Assembly: GCF_023343835.1 (NCBI RefSeq)
Contig: NC_064439.1
Coordinates: forward strand, 41,595,508-41,659,507
Direction of reading: 5' to 3'
Origin: Lagopus muta
Lineage: Eukaryota > Chordata > Aves > Galliformes > Phasianidae
DNA: 64,000 bases
Shown: in pieces, positions 11,621 to 54,275 of the stretch
Layout: each line of letters opens with the position of its first letter
How positions within the stretch are numbered: the stretch's first letter is position 1
Notes under the pieces: model-generated
Databases searched by the model: none
Told to the model about the DNA's origin: nothing
What the model saw: the letters and a program-made list of their open reading frames with translations, nothing else
Made by a program: the position numbers and the translations under genes

Positions 11621-11894
11621 GGGAGGCTGCCTGGTCCATCACCGAAAGCGGTCCTCCGTGCCGTGGCTCTCGGTGCCGGCCGGGTTTTCCCGGAGGAAAG
11701 CGGCGCGCAGGGCACGGTTTCGGTGCCGCGCAGGACTGGCGAGGCTGATTCGTGCTCTCGGCCCGTCGGAGCGCGTTCGCTGCCGCGCGGCGGACGCCCG
11801 GCCCGCCACGGGAACGCTCGCTGAGGCGGCGGGAGCGGCGGACGGGTCCGCGGCGTTCCAGGAAGCTGCTGCCGAGAACAGACGTGTCGCTGCC

Positions 11895-18370
<6,476 letters not shown>

Positions 18371-18633
18371 CAAAACAGATACTAAGGACAAGTATAGAAG
18401 TTTGGATTGACATCAGATTTCGAGTAGACTTTTCTTCCCTCCACTGAAGCTTATCTTTACATATCTAATGAAATTGAACTGTTATATAGGGGGAAGTAGA
18501 CAGACTTATCCTTGTTTATATTTCATTGTCTTTTCATGGTTTTAACATACAGAGTTGCACTACTGTAAGTTTAAATTTTTCAGCGTTCTGGGGTCCAGAT
18601 AATCAATGGAAAATTAAAAAAGATAGATGAACT

Positions 18634-18639
18634 AATAAA
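18634..18639 (+). terminator. UBA5: Candidate UBA5 poly(A) signal AATAAA
   Basis: First canonical AATAAA after the stop codon, 264 bp downstream. A second at about 20,676 would give a 2.3-kb 3' UTR. Confidence 0.45.
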
Positions 18640-21600
18640 AAAATGTATGCATAGCACATGATATGCAATATCAGGTTATGAAAATATAGCATGGGACAAA
18701 TGAAAGATGAAATCTGCTGACTGGAACAGATAGAATAGGTCAAGGGCAGCTGACAGTGCCCCACTCATTACTGCTTCTTCTATTCCTTGGACTTGAACTA
18801 GGTTGTTCGCTGGACTCTGTTTAAAGTCCTGGCATGAATTACATTGTCTGTATTTTCAGTGAGTAAATGTAACATTTCAGCCTTTTCATCAGCCTTAAAT
18901 ATTCCTGGTATGGATATATATAGATATTTAACTTCTGTGGTTTTTTTCATTTTTTACTACTGCTTATTCATAATTAGCTGCCTGTATGTGATAATGCTTT
19001 GAGTATGAAGAGATGCAGGAGCTTTTATTAGCAGGTAATTAGGCTGGCAGGCTGCCTATTGGCATGCCATCACTTCAGCAGGTGGGTGCTTTCCATGGCA
19101 AAATCCATAAGATCAACAGTAACTCTGGGATGCACAGGAGATTTTCTCCCTCTGAAAATCAAACTGTTTTAACTGGTTTCTAAACTATCCCCTATGGGCT
19201 ATTAACTATATAAACTATCCACTATGGGCTATTTAATGTACTTAATGCTTGTATAGGAAGGCTTCTAAAATGAGATGCTCTGAAGGTTTAGTGTAGCAAA
19301 TATCTAAGTTGAGTGGCTGAGCTATTGTATTTGTCCTGCATATAATGTTAAGGCAGAGGTATTTACTTTTAAATGATCCTGTGTTGAACTGACCTGTAAA
19401 CATACACGTTACGTAGTGCCAGTACCTACAAACCTGGAAGTACCAATTTCAGGTATTTCAACTAGGGGTGTCTGATCCAGAACTTCACTACTACTTAGTT
19501 TTGGCTTAGAAGAACATAAATTGGAGCATCTCCAGTAATGAAAATATTTCTAACTTCACCTCTCCAAAAATAATTCTGCAGCACAGCGCAGTTAAAATAC
19601 TGCCAGTATGCATTAGCAGCCATATCCGAGCAGCAGGTAAAAAGAGAGTAATATTATGGAAGTGCTTCTGTCTCTTAGGGTAGCTTGTGTAAGAAGTTGT
19701 TTCTGATTTCAGAGGAATGATTGCGAGCTTCAAAATGTGTTCTCTCCACAGTTAACATGAGACTATATTATTTATACAAAAATCACATTGGAAGTTGTTT
19801 GTTTGTTTGTCTTCTGAGGGAGAGGTGCGTTGTTTTGTAAAATGGAAGATGGTTTTAGACTGAGTTCAGTTTTGGAGAAAACGTTTTAAGAAATCAAGTG
19901 TAAAGAGGAAAGGGAAATATGGAGATCATAAAAAAAGGTACATACCTGAATCAGTGTCACTGAGTCTGTGTTAGCATAGTCTATGTGTTAATTTATGTCA
20001 CATTCCTTTGTGAGATACTTTACCTTTCTCTTGGGAACAGTAAAAGTGAAGCCTACACAACTCAGGAGATTGAGGAAAATGGTTCTCTCATTTCTACAAG
20101 TTCAGTTAAACTGGACTCTTAGCTATTTGACTGACAGGACTGCTGACAAATGATTGACAGCTTTATGGGAGGTAACTGTTTACCACTGTACTGCATATGT
20201 AGTTCTTTGAGCAAATTCATACCTTTTATGTCTGTGCGCTCTCAAAGTGTGCAAATGCTTCTGTGTTACTTTCAGATGGTCAGCAGCATATACTGGAACA
20301 ATTGGAAGACATTTGGAGAATACTGCTTAAATAGTTAAAATGATTTAAAAGTAAACAGCATCAGGACAAAAACAAAAAGCAGCTTTAAGAATCTTTTTTC
20401 CAGTTAAAAAAGACATTTACAAGTATAATATATTCCAACCATAAAACCTAATGGAAAAATCTACTACTTCTTTTGCTATGAAATAACAAATTAAACATAT
20501 TGCACCATTTTAGTTTGGCTTTGTTTGTTGGCAGTCCTATAAACAAAGATCTCTGTTTTTACTGTGTGTCATGAACGTTATTGAAATGTTGATATTCTGT
20601 CCATGTGATTAAATCTCCACTGAAACTGAAGACTTTCTTTTCTGAGGAAACAAATGTATCTCTATAAAACTATTAAATAAAATTCAAAATTTGGCTTATA
20701 CTGGTCTATAGCTTGCTTAGGTTTGTTTATTTTTTCAATGCAAAACTGTCTCAAGAATATTTTGACCATAGCTACAAAGCTTATGGCCAACTCAGTGCCT
20801 ACTATTAATCATAGTCCCATTACACTTTCTGTTAACATTTTTCTTTGGGTTGATAAATGCTTACTATTTCTTCACTACCTTTGCTAACTGGACCATGGAT
20901 GGTCAAGATCTGTTATTTCTGGGGCCTGACTTTTTTCCTCCAAAAGCAGCTGTGTGACTGATGAAGAAACAGGGAGGGAAGTCACTCAAAGGAAGAACAG
21001 TAATAATTCAGAACTAGAAATCATTAAGTGAGGAAAGTTTGATTAGGCAGGGGAGGTCTACAAAGCAGTTTCCTATTTAACTAGAAGTGCTAAGGAAACT
21101 GAGAGCAAGTTATTTCACTTGCATATTAAAATCAGAACAGTTAACAGGTAGCTCAGACATCGTTAATTCATGCTATGGGCTTTAAAGAAAGGTACCATCA
21201 CACCTTAGAACAGTAGGCAACAGAAACAAATAGAAGTTCAGAAGGGTGGAGAGGAGATTTCTTTTTCTTTCTTACTTTGTAGCAATCCTGCAAACATGAG
21301 TCTCTAAGGTGGCTGGAATATAGAGGAAAAACTTCCTCTGATTAAAAAGCCTTTTTCTAAAGAGAAAAATGACCAGAGTGCTGTTACAAAGGATCAACCT
21401 TGTCTGAAATTCAAGAGCTACTTAACATACTGGCTTGCATGTTTATTCATTGCACGCCAGTTTCATACACACTTCCTTTTGCCCAATATACCAAGCTATG
21501 AAAACCTTTCTAAAAGAGCAATCCTTTTTAACTCAATTCCAAACTGGGAAAAATTTACTCTGCAAGTGGAAAAATTAACATGCACTGAATAAAAACAGAC

Positions 21601-21670
21601 TGGGAAATACTTCTTCTGAGTGACTAAGAAATTAAAAGAAAATATAGCAGGTAGATTTAATTAGCATCTT

Positions 21671-21676
21671 TTTATT
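21671..21676 (-). terminator. NPHP3: Candidate distal NPHP3 poly(A) signal
   Basis: TTTATT on the plus strand is AATAAA on the NPHP3 strand, about 1.1 kb after the stop. Using it would put the LTR-like element inside the 3' UTR. Confidence 0.25.
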
Positions 21677-21949
21677 GGATGGCAAACTATTTTGTATCAG
21701 TAGCTTACACAAGCATTCTTGGATTGCAAAGGATTCAATGAGATTAAAAAATGGAAGTCTATTTAAAGGTTTAACAATAAGGCATCATATCACACTCCTT
21801 TTCATTCAGATTCCTCACTGGAAGCGTTTTCACTGAACAACTACAGTTGTTGAATCTGATAAGAGATTTACTTGTATACAGTGATACCTTCAGATACATT
21901 TGTTTCCCAAGGAAACCAATTATTTTTGAAGAAGTCTCTTGAATCTGAG

Positions 21950-22270
21950 TGTATGGGGACTGCTGAATCACGGCCTGAGCCTCTGATTGATCACCTGAGG
22001 TGAGCACTGAGTCAGCCATGGGAGCACAGGTGAAGGCAATTCAGCTGTGTGATGGAAGGGGTGGAGCCTGGCTGCACCTCTCCTAGACCCATTTAAGGGC
22101 TGACTGCCATGGGGAAGGTCTCTTTCTGGAGATCCACTCCACTGGAGTTTCTCATGTGAGCCCAGGCTAGGGGTGAGTGTACCTATCCTTTCTATTTCCT
22201 GCTTTGGTATAACAACATGGTAGCCAAGCTCTCTGTTATAGCCTAGCATCTTATATTCATTAATTGTACA
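21950..22270 (+). mobile_element. Solo-LTR-like element, copy 1
   Basis: About 320 bp beginning TGTATGGGGACTGCTGAATC and ending TGTACA, closely matching a second copy near 53,958. It has LTR-like TG...CA ends, a TATA-like CCATTTAAGG and near-identical 5-bp flanks (CTGAG and CTAAG). No internal retroviral genes adjoin it. I do not recall the family name. Confidence 0.6.
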
Positions 22271-22345
22271 CTAAGTTTGCTTAAAGATGAAATTTCCTCG
22301 AAGGTAAAACTTTGGGTAAAACAATATTGTGACTTTTTCAAAACT

Positions 22346-22351
22346 TTTATT
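22346..22351 (-). terminator. NPHP3: Candidate proximal NPHP3 poly(A) signal
   Basis: AATAAA on the minus strand, 440 bp after the NPHP3 stop and before the LTR-like element is reached. The most likely main site by distance. Confidence 0.4.
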
Positions 22352-22790
22352 GCTTTAGAAACAATTTTACAAGCTTCTGAAGAGGTCAAGAAGGTTGATG
22401 AAACAAAAATACACAAATGCACTAAGCCAGGCTGTTACAACACAGAAGTAGGAACTACCATATAAAATATATCCCATTGGTTCAGTTTATCTTGTTATAA
22501 TCCTGGCACTTAGGCTAAGAGGTATTAAATCTATGTTTTTGGCATTAACTATAGCTTGAGCAAGTACCTTATACACATATCTGCATACAATGGAAGAAAC
22601 TCACTTTGTAGCACACAGTTCACAAAGTTAACGTGGAAGGATTTCAAGATTAAATATGTTTTCCTGTCATTCATGAAGACAGTCTTAAGTTCCAAAGTAG
22701 TAATTTAACCCAGGAAAAATAGGTTTTCTTAATAATTTTATATAAAACAAAACAGCAATAGAAACTACCTTATCTTTGAGCAGGTCTCTA

Positions 22791-47958
<25,168 letters not shown>

Positions 47959-48465
47959 GGCTGCGGGGGCCGTCGCGGCGGTGGGGGGGTAGCGCCCAGG
48001 GAAGGTGCCCGACGGCGGGGCCGCGCCCCGGGCCGTCCGCTCGCTCCCTGTCCCGCCCTGGCCGCCGCCCCTCAGTGCTCCCCCGGCCCGGGGCCGTGGC
48101 TCGCTGCTGGCGGCCGGACGAGGAAGGGAGGGCGGGAGGAAGCCGCCTCCCTCTTTCCCTCCCTCCCGCCCCGTCCCGCTCGCTGGCGGCCGCGGGGGGA
48201 GCGGGAGCCTTCCCTGAGGGAAGGAGAAGGGCTGAGACGCGGCGGGAGAGGGCGTGGAGGCTGACAGGGACGGTGCGGCGGCCGACGGGAGCGGGAATCT
48301 GCTCCTCTGAGACTGTGTAGGTGATTTTTAGGTGCTGCTTTAGGGGAAAAAAAAGAGCTAAACTGAGATATAACAGAGGAGACAAGCCTAATGTATGTGT
48401 TTATAAAAGGATGAGGCACTGTGGGGAACTATCTATCTTTCACCACCTGAAAATAGTGACCTTTG

Positions 48466-48890
48466 AATCACAGAACCATTATGGCCGGAAAAAAACCTCT
48501 AAGATCATCTAGTCCAACCCATCCCCATCACTCCACTGCCCACATCCCTCAGGGCCACATCCACACGGCTCTTCAACACCTCCAGGGACAGTGACTGCAC
48601 CACCTCCCTGGGCAGCCTGTGCCACTGCTCTTTCTCAGAGTAAATTCTTCCTCATATCCAACCTGAACCTCCCCTGGAGCAACTCGAGGCCATTCCATTG
48701 TTGTTACTTGGGAACAGAGTCCAATCCCCACCTCACCATAGCCTCCTTTCAGGCAGCTGTAGAGAGCGATCAGGTCTCCCCTGAGCCTCCTCCAGACTGA
48801 ACAATCCCAGCTCCGTCAGCTGCTCCAAATAAAATTTGCGCTCCATATCCCTTACGCCTTTGTTGCCCTTCTCTGGACACTATTAGAACA
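48466..48890 (-). mobile_element. CR1 LINE 3' fragment
   Basis: Reverse CR1 from AATCACAGAACCATTATGG through AAGATCATCTAGTCCAACCC to the CTCCCCTGAGCCTCCTCCAG region. About 425 bp, roughly 500 bp upstream of the NPHP3 start. Confidence 0.93.
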
Positions 48891-50552
48891 CGCTGAAGGA
48901 GAATAGAGGAGAATGGATGATATTGAGTTTACCAAGAAGTAGGTGCTAGTAATTGCAGTGTGTGGCAACCCAATCCAATGTTGTGCTACTTCCACAGCTC
49001 TGTTTAAACTTTTGGATTCTCCATTTTAAAATCTTCCTTTTTATGAATAAGATAGCTGTAGATTATCTGTCCCTTAAGTTATTCTTAGACAAGGCATATT
49101 TGGTAGATAGTTTTTTAAACTGTGTTCTGTGTCTCATGAAAAATAAATTTTCTGTGCTGAAGGCAGGCTTAGGTACCATTTTCCTCTGTCACCCTCTTCA
49201 AAAGCTTTGTCTTGTGTCTTCAACCATCCTGGGTATTTCAGAGATATATATCCATTAAAGTCAGGATAATATTTTGTTCCCAAATCCCAGAACTTCTTTT
49301 ACTGTCAGCATGAAAAACAATAATGTCACTACTTTCAAGGAGTGTTTTTTCTCTCTTATGTGCTAGCCATGACCAATCTTAATATGAGAAAAAAAGAAGA
49401 AATCTCCTAGAAATAAATTTCCAGTGACTCAGTTCTGAATCTCAAAATCTGTTAAGGGAGAAATTACTCTTTTGTGCAATAGAGGAGAAGTATTTCCCTT
49501 AGTAGAAATTCTGGGTTTGGAGAAAATGTGCTATTTGCCACTAATGGGACTTTGGATGACTTTCTCCCTATGTTTTCCTGGGGAAAAATAATTTATTGTC
49601 TGAATATCATTTGTGATTATATTGGTTTTCTGTTCCAGTTAAAATCCATTTCAGTGAGGAAAAAAAAATGTATATATAATATGTTATAACTGTAAGAAGA
49701 GAGCTACTGTCTTCTCTAATAATGACAATAATGTCCAAGGTGATTCAACCAATGAGCCTGTAATTCTGTAACAAAGCAAGATTCTGCTGTCTGAGCTCTA
49801 GAAATAATCAGAAATATGTTCATGCTGATGCCTAAACTGAATTATTGTCAAGTTTAGAGTCTTTGAAAGTCAAAATCTCCAGGCTTTAAGCCCAGAAGAA
49901 AAACTACATTATTGTAAGAGCTCCTGGATTCCTTCTAATATCCATTTAACAGTAGCAAATAGCTCAGAAGGCTGTAGATATTGTTTCTCTAATGCTGCCT
50001 CTGGATGCATTACAGAAATTTAATGAGTAGTACAGACTATATTAGCACAAGCCTTTCTGAACAGAAGGATTATACTTGCTTCCCTGTGGTTTCATGGGTT
50101 GGTTTTCTCTAATGTTTAGAGATTAGAATATCTTATTTCAATGTCTAATTTGTAAACAAACAAGTATTGCTTTAAACCACCCCTTAGAACAATTCAGAAA
50201 GACATCCAGCTGTTCATATATTTGCAGAAATGTTGGAAGTAGAGTCACAGAAAATCTAAGGATGAGCTGTCTTAACTTTCTGAAATGAACTGACCCAGAA
50301 AATTGTTCACTGGATGAAGTATCATAGGAAGTTCTTTAAAAATGGACTCACATTATTACATTATTCTTTTAAGCTTCGTTTGGAGCAACCCAACCCTTAA
50401 TCCTTTGAGGACATCAATGCTGGGTGAATTGTGTCATAATGTTCTTCACCATTCAGCATGGACATTTGGGACACTTCAGCACCTTCATGTTTAACATTGC
50501 TATTATTTAGCAAATACAGAGAGGCAGTTAAAACAATTCATGTGTGAGATGT
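48891..50552. other. Intergenic, nothing recognised
   Basis: AT-rich unique-looking sequence with scattered short open frames. The 101-codon frame at 48,953-49,258 has no recognisable domain and no coding-like composition. Confidence 0.6.
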
Positions 50553-50860
50553 TGTGGTAAATTGACCCTGGCCAGCAATTAAGCTTCTCACTCACTCACA
50601 ACCCTCACTGAGCAGGATGAGGGAGAGAATTGGAAGAGCAAAAAAAGAACCCAACAACTTGTGGGTCAAGGTAAATACAGTTTAATAAGTAAAATAGTGG
50701 AGAAATAAACAAGTGATGCAGAGGTAGTCACTCAGCACCTCCCACGAGCAGGCCATTGTTCAGCCAGTCTCTAAGCTCTGGCTACTTTGAAAAGTCTACT
50801 TTCCAGTTTTATTGCTCAGCATCACATTGCGTGCCATTTCCCTTTGCTGAATTCTGATTA
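50553..50860 (+). mobile_element. Avian ERV LTR fragment (ERVL-type)
   Basis: Starts TGTGGTAAATTGACCCTGGC, followed by CTCACTCACTCACAACC, GGATGAGGGAGAGAATTGGA, ACTTGTGGGTCAAGGTAAAT and CAGTTTAATAAGTAAAATAG. This order is characteristic of widespread avian LTRs. The right end is uncertain. No retroviral coding sequence adjoins it. Confidence 0.65.
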
Positions 50861-51034
50861 GCTGCCCTGACTTTGTCTTAAAACGTTGTTTGCTGTTAAT
50901 TAAAATATACTGGGCTGAAGTTTAGAAATATTTACATAACATCTCTAGAGAGATTGATTTTGTCTTTAATGTATAATATAATATCACATGATTTATTGTT
51001 GAAGTTTTTCACTTTAGACTTTGTTTAATTTCAG

Positions 51035-51090
51035 GAGTTGTCAACAGCTAATGAACGAAATCTAAGGATCTGAGGATCTGTCCTACGGAG
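51035..51090 (+). ncRNA. Candidate short noncoding exon
   Basis: A 56-bp segment bounded by a good acceptor (TTGTTTAATTTCAG) and a consensus donor (GTAAGT). It has stops in all three forward frames or is too short to code. It lies about 3 kb from the NPHP3 promoter on the opposite strand, so it could belong to a divergent noncoding RNA like human NPHP3-AS1. Sequence alone does not prove it is used. Confidence 0.25.
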
Positions 51091-52909
51091 GTAAGTAAAG
51101 CTGCAAGAACTAGCTTTCTGAAATAAGATTGGTTATTTACATACACTGTTAAGATGAGCTCCAAGCTAGCCTATGTTCAGTTTACAAAATAGTGTATCCA
51201 GTATACAATTACATATCCTTGTAAAATTTAGTGTACAGGGGCAGGATATAGAAAGACAGAAGGAATCTGATGAAGGTTTTGAGGTTATAGCTTGCCAGAG
51301 ATTGACAACCTGTTAAAAATAAGAGTTGTTATGATTAGAATAGATGATCTATAAGCAAAAGGTGCTTTACATAAATGACAGCTGAACAAATCTACAAAAC
51401 AATGTTTTTTTTTTTAACTGAGATACTGGAATGTCTTTCATGTCTACATATCACAGTCACAAAGTTTGTAAGCAGACCTCTGTAGGAGACTATGAGTTGT
51501 CTGTGCCTGCCCTGAATCAAATCGATCACTTTTTATGATTTCATTTATTATTCAAAAATATCTGTGTCTGATAAAGTGTGATTAAAAGAGTTCTACTTGA
51601 GGATGTGCAGTGAAAAGTTGGATGGTAATTTTTCAAAAGTTAGTTTTCTCCTGGATTGTATATGATTCTACTTCTTCTCAGTGTCAGTGAATAGCTTGCT
51701 CTAGAAGGTTGCTTGTTATTGGACTGCCTTTTATTAACACGTTGGCTTTCACCAGTGCTCCAAGCTGTGCAGCAAGTCTGAATAAGCGAAATGGCTGATC
51801 TTTTTATTCAGCTTCTTACTTCCGTGTAATATGAGTCTTGATATAAAACACAATTAAGTTGTGGTGGATTTTCCCATTCAGACGATCTGTTTTGAATCTC
51901 ATAATCTAGTTGTTGCAAAAAAAAGTTTGAAACTGCCAGCTCTTAAGCTCTGAGTGTGGAAATCACTGTTGCCTCTGCCCAGTTATGTTGCCTGCATTTT
52001 GTTCATCTGCATGAAAGGAATCTGCGTCTGTCCTCTTCTGACACCCTTATGCTAAGCAAGAGCTGATTAGCAGTCCGTAGTTCACCATCTGCTCTGAGTG
52101 GTCTGTAGGGTCCAGCAGCTGTCTGGTGATGGTGACAAGGTAGATGTCTTCTTTTTTTCATGTGACCCCGTATGGCTGTGGCTGTATCCATCACTGTAAC
52201 TGACTTCTGCCTTGCACGGTCTTTCTGTGACCAACATGAAACGGCTTACCTTGGGGGTTCTAGTACTTTGAAGTGCTGGAAATGGATATAGGAGATAGAA
52301 TAACTCAGAAATTATTACAATTCATCGTTAGATTGGCAAGTTAGAAGTGTGCATTTATAAGCAAAACTTTGTAACAAATGTAATACTTAGAAGACTGCAC
52401 TTTGAAGAAATAGGCTGAAAAAGCCATCTAAAGTCTGAACATACTTTATTTTTATGGGCATGTTTATGAGAATTGCTAAGGAAGCTGATTTTCCTTTTAA
52501 AAATAATACAATATACTGGTGGTTAATTGTACACTACCTAACGAATTCAGCCTTGGGCCATAGTTCACAGTTCAAGAAACTGTTGAACTTACTACGTTAC
52601 ACTTAGTAACTTTATTACCGTCTATCCAGATGAGATCAGCAGCTGCTTTTAGGAATTCATTTGCTGAGAGGCCTGAAAATTATGTGGAGAAGATGAAAGT
52701 TGTAATGGAGAGAATATCCACTTTTAAATGCTCCTGTAACTTTACTTGTCATAGTCCTTCACCACTAGAGGACAGTAAGACCTCAAGATAATGGGGATAC
52801 ATGAGGCAGTGGAAGAAGGGAGATTGCTAAAACAGCTATGAAATCATTAGTTCAAAAGCTACACGCTTCTAGCTATAATAAAGCTTCTTAAAGAATTGTA
52901 ACAGTTTGG
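51091..52909. other. Intergenic, nothing recognised
   Basis: No repeat family or coding block identified. It includes an A+T-rich stretch and scattered stops in all frames. Confidence 0.6.
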
Positions 52910-53316
52910 GAAATGTTTGGAGTCGCCATCACCAGCTATGCATTTTTACCAGTGATGAACAAGAGCCTGTGCCAGCCACTGTCACTGTTCCCACTGCTGA
53001 AATGCATCACCTGCCACCTCATTGTGCTCACATTCAGTTTGGCCTCCAGAAAGATTCAGCAAGAGTCGATGAATGTCAGTGGGGGCAGTTGTTTCTGCAT
53101 GAGGAATTCAATTCCATGCCTTTTCTTCTTACACACTTCCATGTCAGACAGCATTCTGTGAGACTGCTGCTCTGCTGCCATCTGTCACACAGCAACAACA
53201 TGTAATGGGATATTGGTGGGAAGGTTCAACCTCTACTGCCATACCGCCAATATCTGCCTCTGAGGTTGTGCGTCAACATAATAAAATAGGAGGCATTACT
53301 TACAGAACAGCCCTTA
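52910..53316 (+). mobile_element. Mariner/Galluhop MITE, 5'-truncated
   Basis: Internal match to the copy at 62,498 (CAGCTATGCATTTTTACCAG, GTGATGAACAAGAGCCTG) and a preserved right terminal repeat: AATAAAATAGGAGGCATTAC then TTACAGAACAGCCCTTA. Left end missing. Open frames at 52,906-53,205 are non-coding. Confidence 0.8.
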
Positions 53317-53957
53317 TATGTAACATAGTTAATGTGTATAAGTAACAAAATTTGTTTTATTAAAACATTTTTTTTTTAAAAAGGAGAGCAATACAAATAT
53401 AAAACTACATATTTGACCTTGTTTTTGTGACATTAATGTATCAGTCTGATTTGATGGTAGTGGCTGCAATTCTCAGTGAGTTCTCGAGGTGTTTGTCAGA
53501 GATTATTGATGGCACTTTTCCTGTGCTTCATCTTTGAATACAGACATTCATAAATGTGTGCCTAGAACTAAAAAGCGATGACATGAATGAGGCGTGATTG
53601 TGCAGTGAGGAGTGCTTCTCTCTGACCAGATGGGGTTTGTGAAGGACTGGTAAAGAGACATAATCTGATTTCTCTTTGAGTTGAATGTCTGATTGCACCT
53701 CTATACATTCCATTTGAAATTTTGCAGGTCATGGATTTATGTCAGATGAAAATGGAGTCACAAATTGAAAAATTTCAAGTGATGCAAAATATACCACAAT
53801 TGCAAACATAGTTCTGATGCATTTTAATTCCTGTTTACCAGAACAGAGTCCAGATGTATCATTAGTTGCTGTACAGCTATAACTAGTAAATTAAAAGCAT
53901 ATATGGACAAAGTGATGAAAAAGAAAGATGTATTCACAAGTTTGGACTGTTACATGC
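53317..53957. other. Intergenic, nothing recognised
   Basis: Short AT-rich spacer between the Galluhop copy and the LTR-like element. Confidence 0.5.
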
Positions 53958-54275
53958 TGTATGGGAACTGCTGAATCACAGCCTGAGCCTCTGATTGACC
54001 ACCTGAGGTGAGCACTGAGTCAGCCCTGGGAGCACAGGTGAAGGCAGTTCAGCTGTGTGATGGAAGGGGTGGAGCCTGGCTGCACCTCTCCTTGGTCCAT
54101 TTAAGAGCTGACCATCAGTGGGGAAAGGTCTCTTTCTGGAGATTCCTTCTTTGCAGTTTTACAGTGAGTGTGGGATAAGGGTAAGCACTCTTATTTATTC
54201 TCTTTTTGGTATAGTAGTTTAGCCAAACTCTGGTGTATTTTATAATTATAATATCTGTCTATTCATTGGTTGTAT
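53958..54275 (+). mobile_element. Solo-LTR-like element, copy 2
   Basis: Starts TGTATGGGAACTGCTGAATC and follows copy 1 (21,950) closely for about 200 bp, with the right third more diverged. Same orientation as copy 1. Right end and target duplication are unclear. Confidence 0.6.

Larger units (their letters stand above)
11398..11894. promoter_or_regulatory. Bidirectional promoter between ACAD11 and UBA5
   Basis: The two start codons face away from each other 497 bp apart. The human genes have the same divergent arrangement. The interval contains a degenerate tandem repeat (about 11,421-11,600) and a palindromic X-box-like site (11,607-11,620). Transcription starts cannot be placed from sequence alone. 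Confidence 0.85.
18371..21949 (+). other. UBA5 3' UTR and intergenic sequence
   Basis: AT-rich sequence after the UBA5 stop with no conserved coding block. Possible UBA5 polyadenylation signals are AATAAA at 18,634-18,639 and again at about 20,676. The distal part must contain the end of the NPHP3 transcript if the signal at 21,671-21,676 is used. Confidence 0.6.

Noticed and set aside
10980-11642. 220-codon minus-strand open frame over the ACAD11 start
   Set aside because: It is out of frame with ACAD11 exon 1 and arginine/alanine-rich, as expected from CpG-island composition.
52906-53205. 99-codon plus-strand open frame
   Set aside because: Lies wholly within a Galluhop MITE; no transposase motif.
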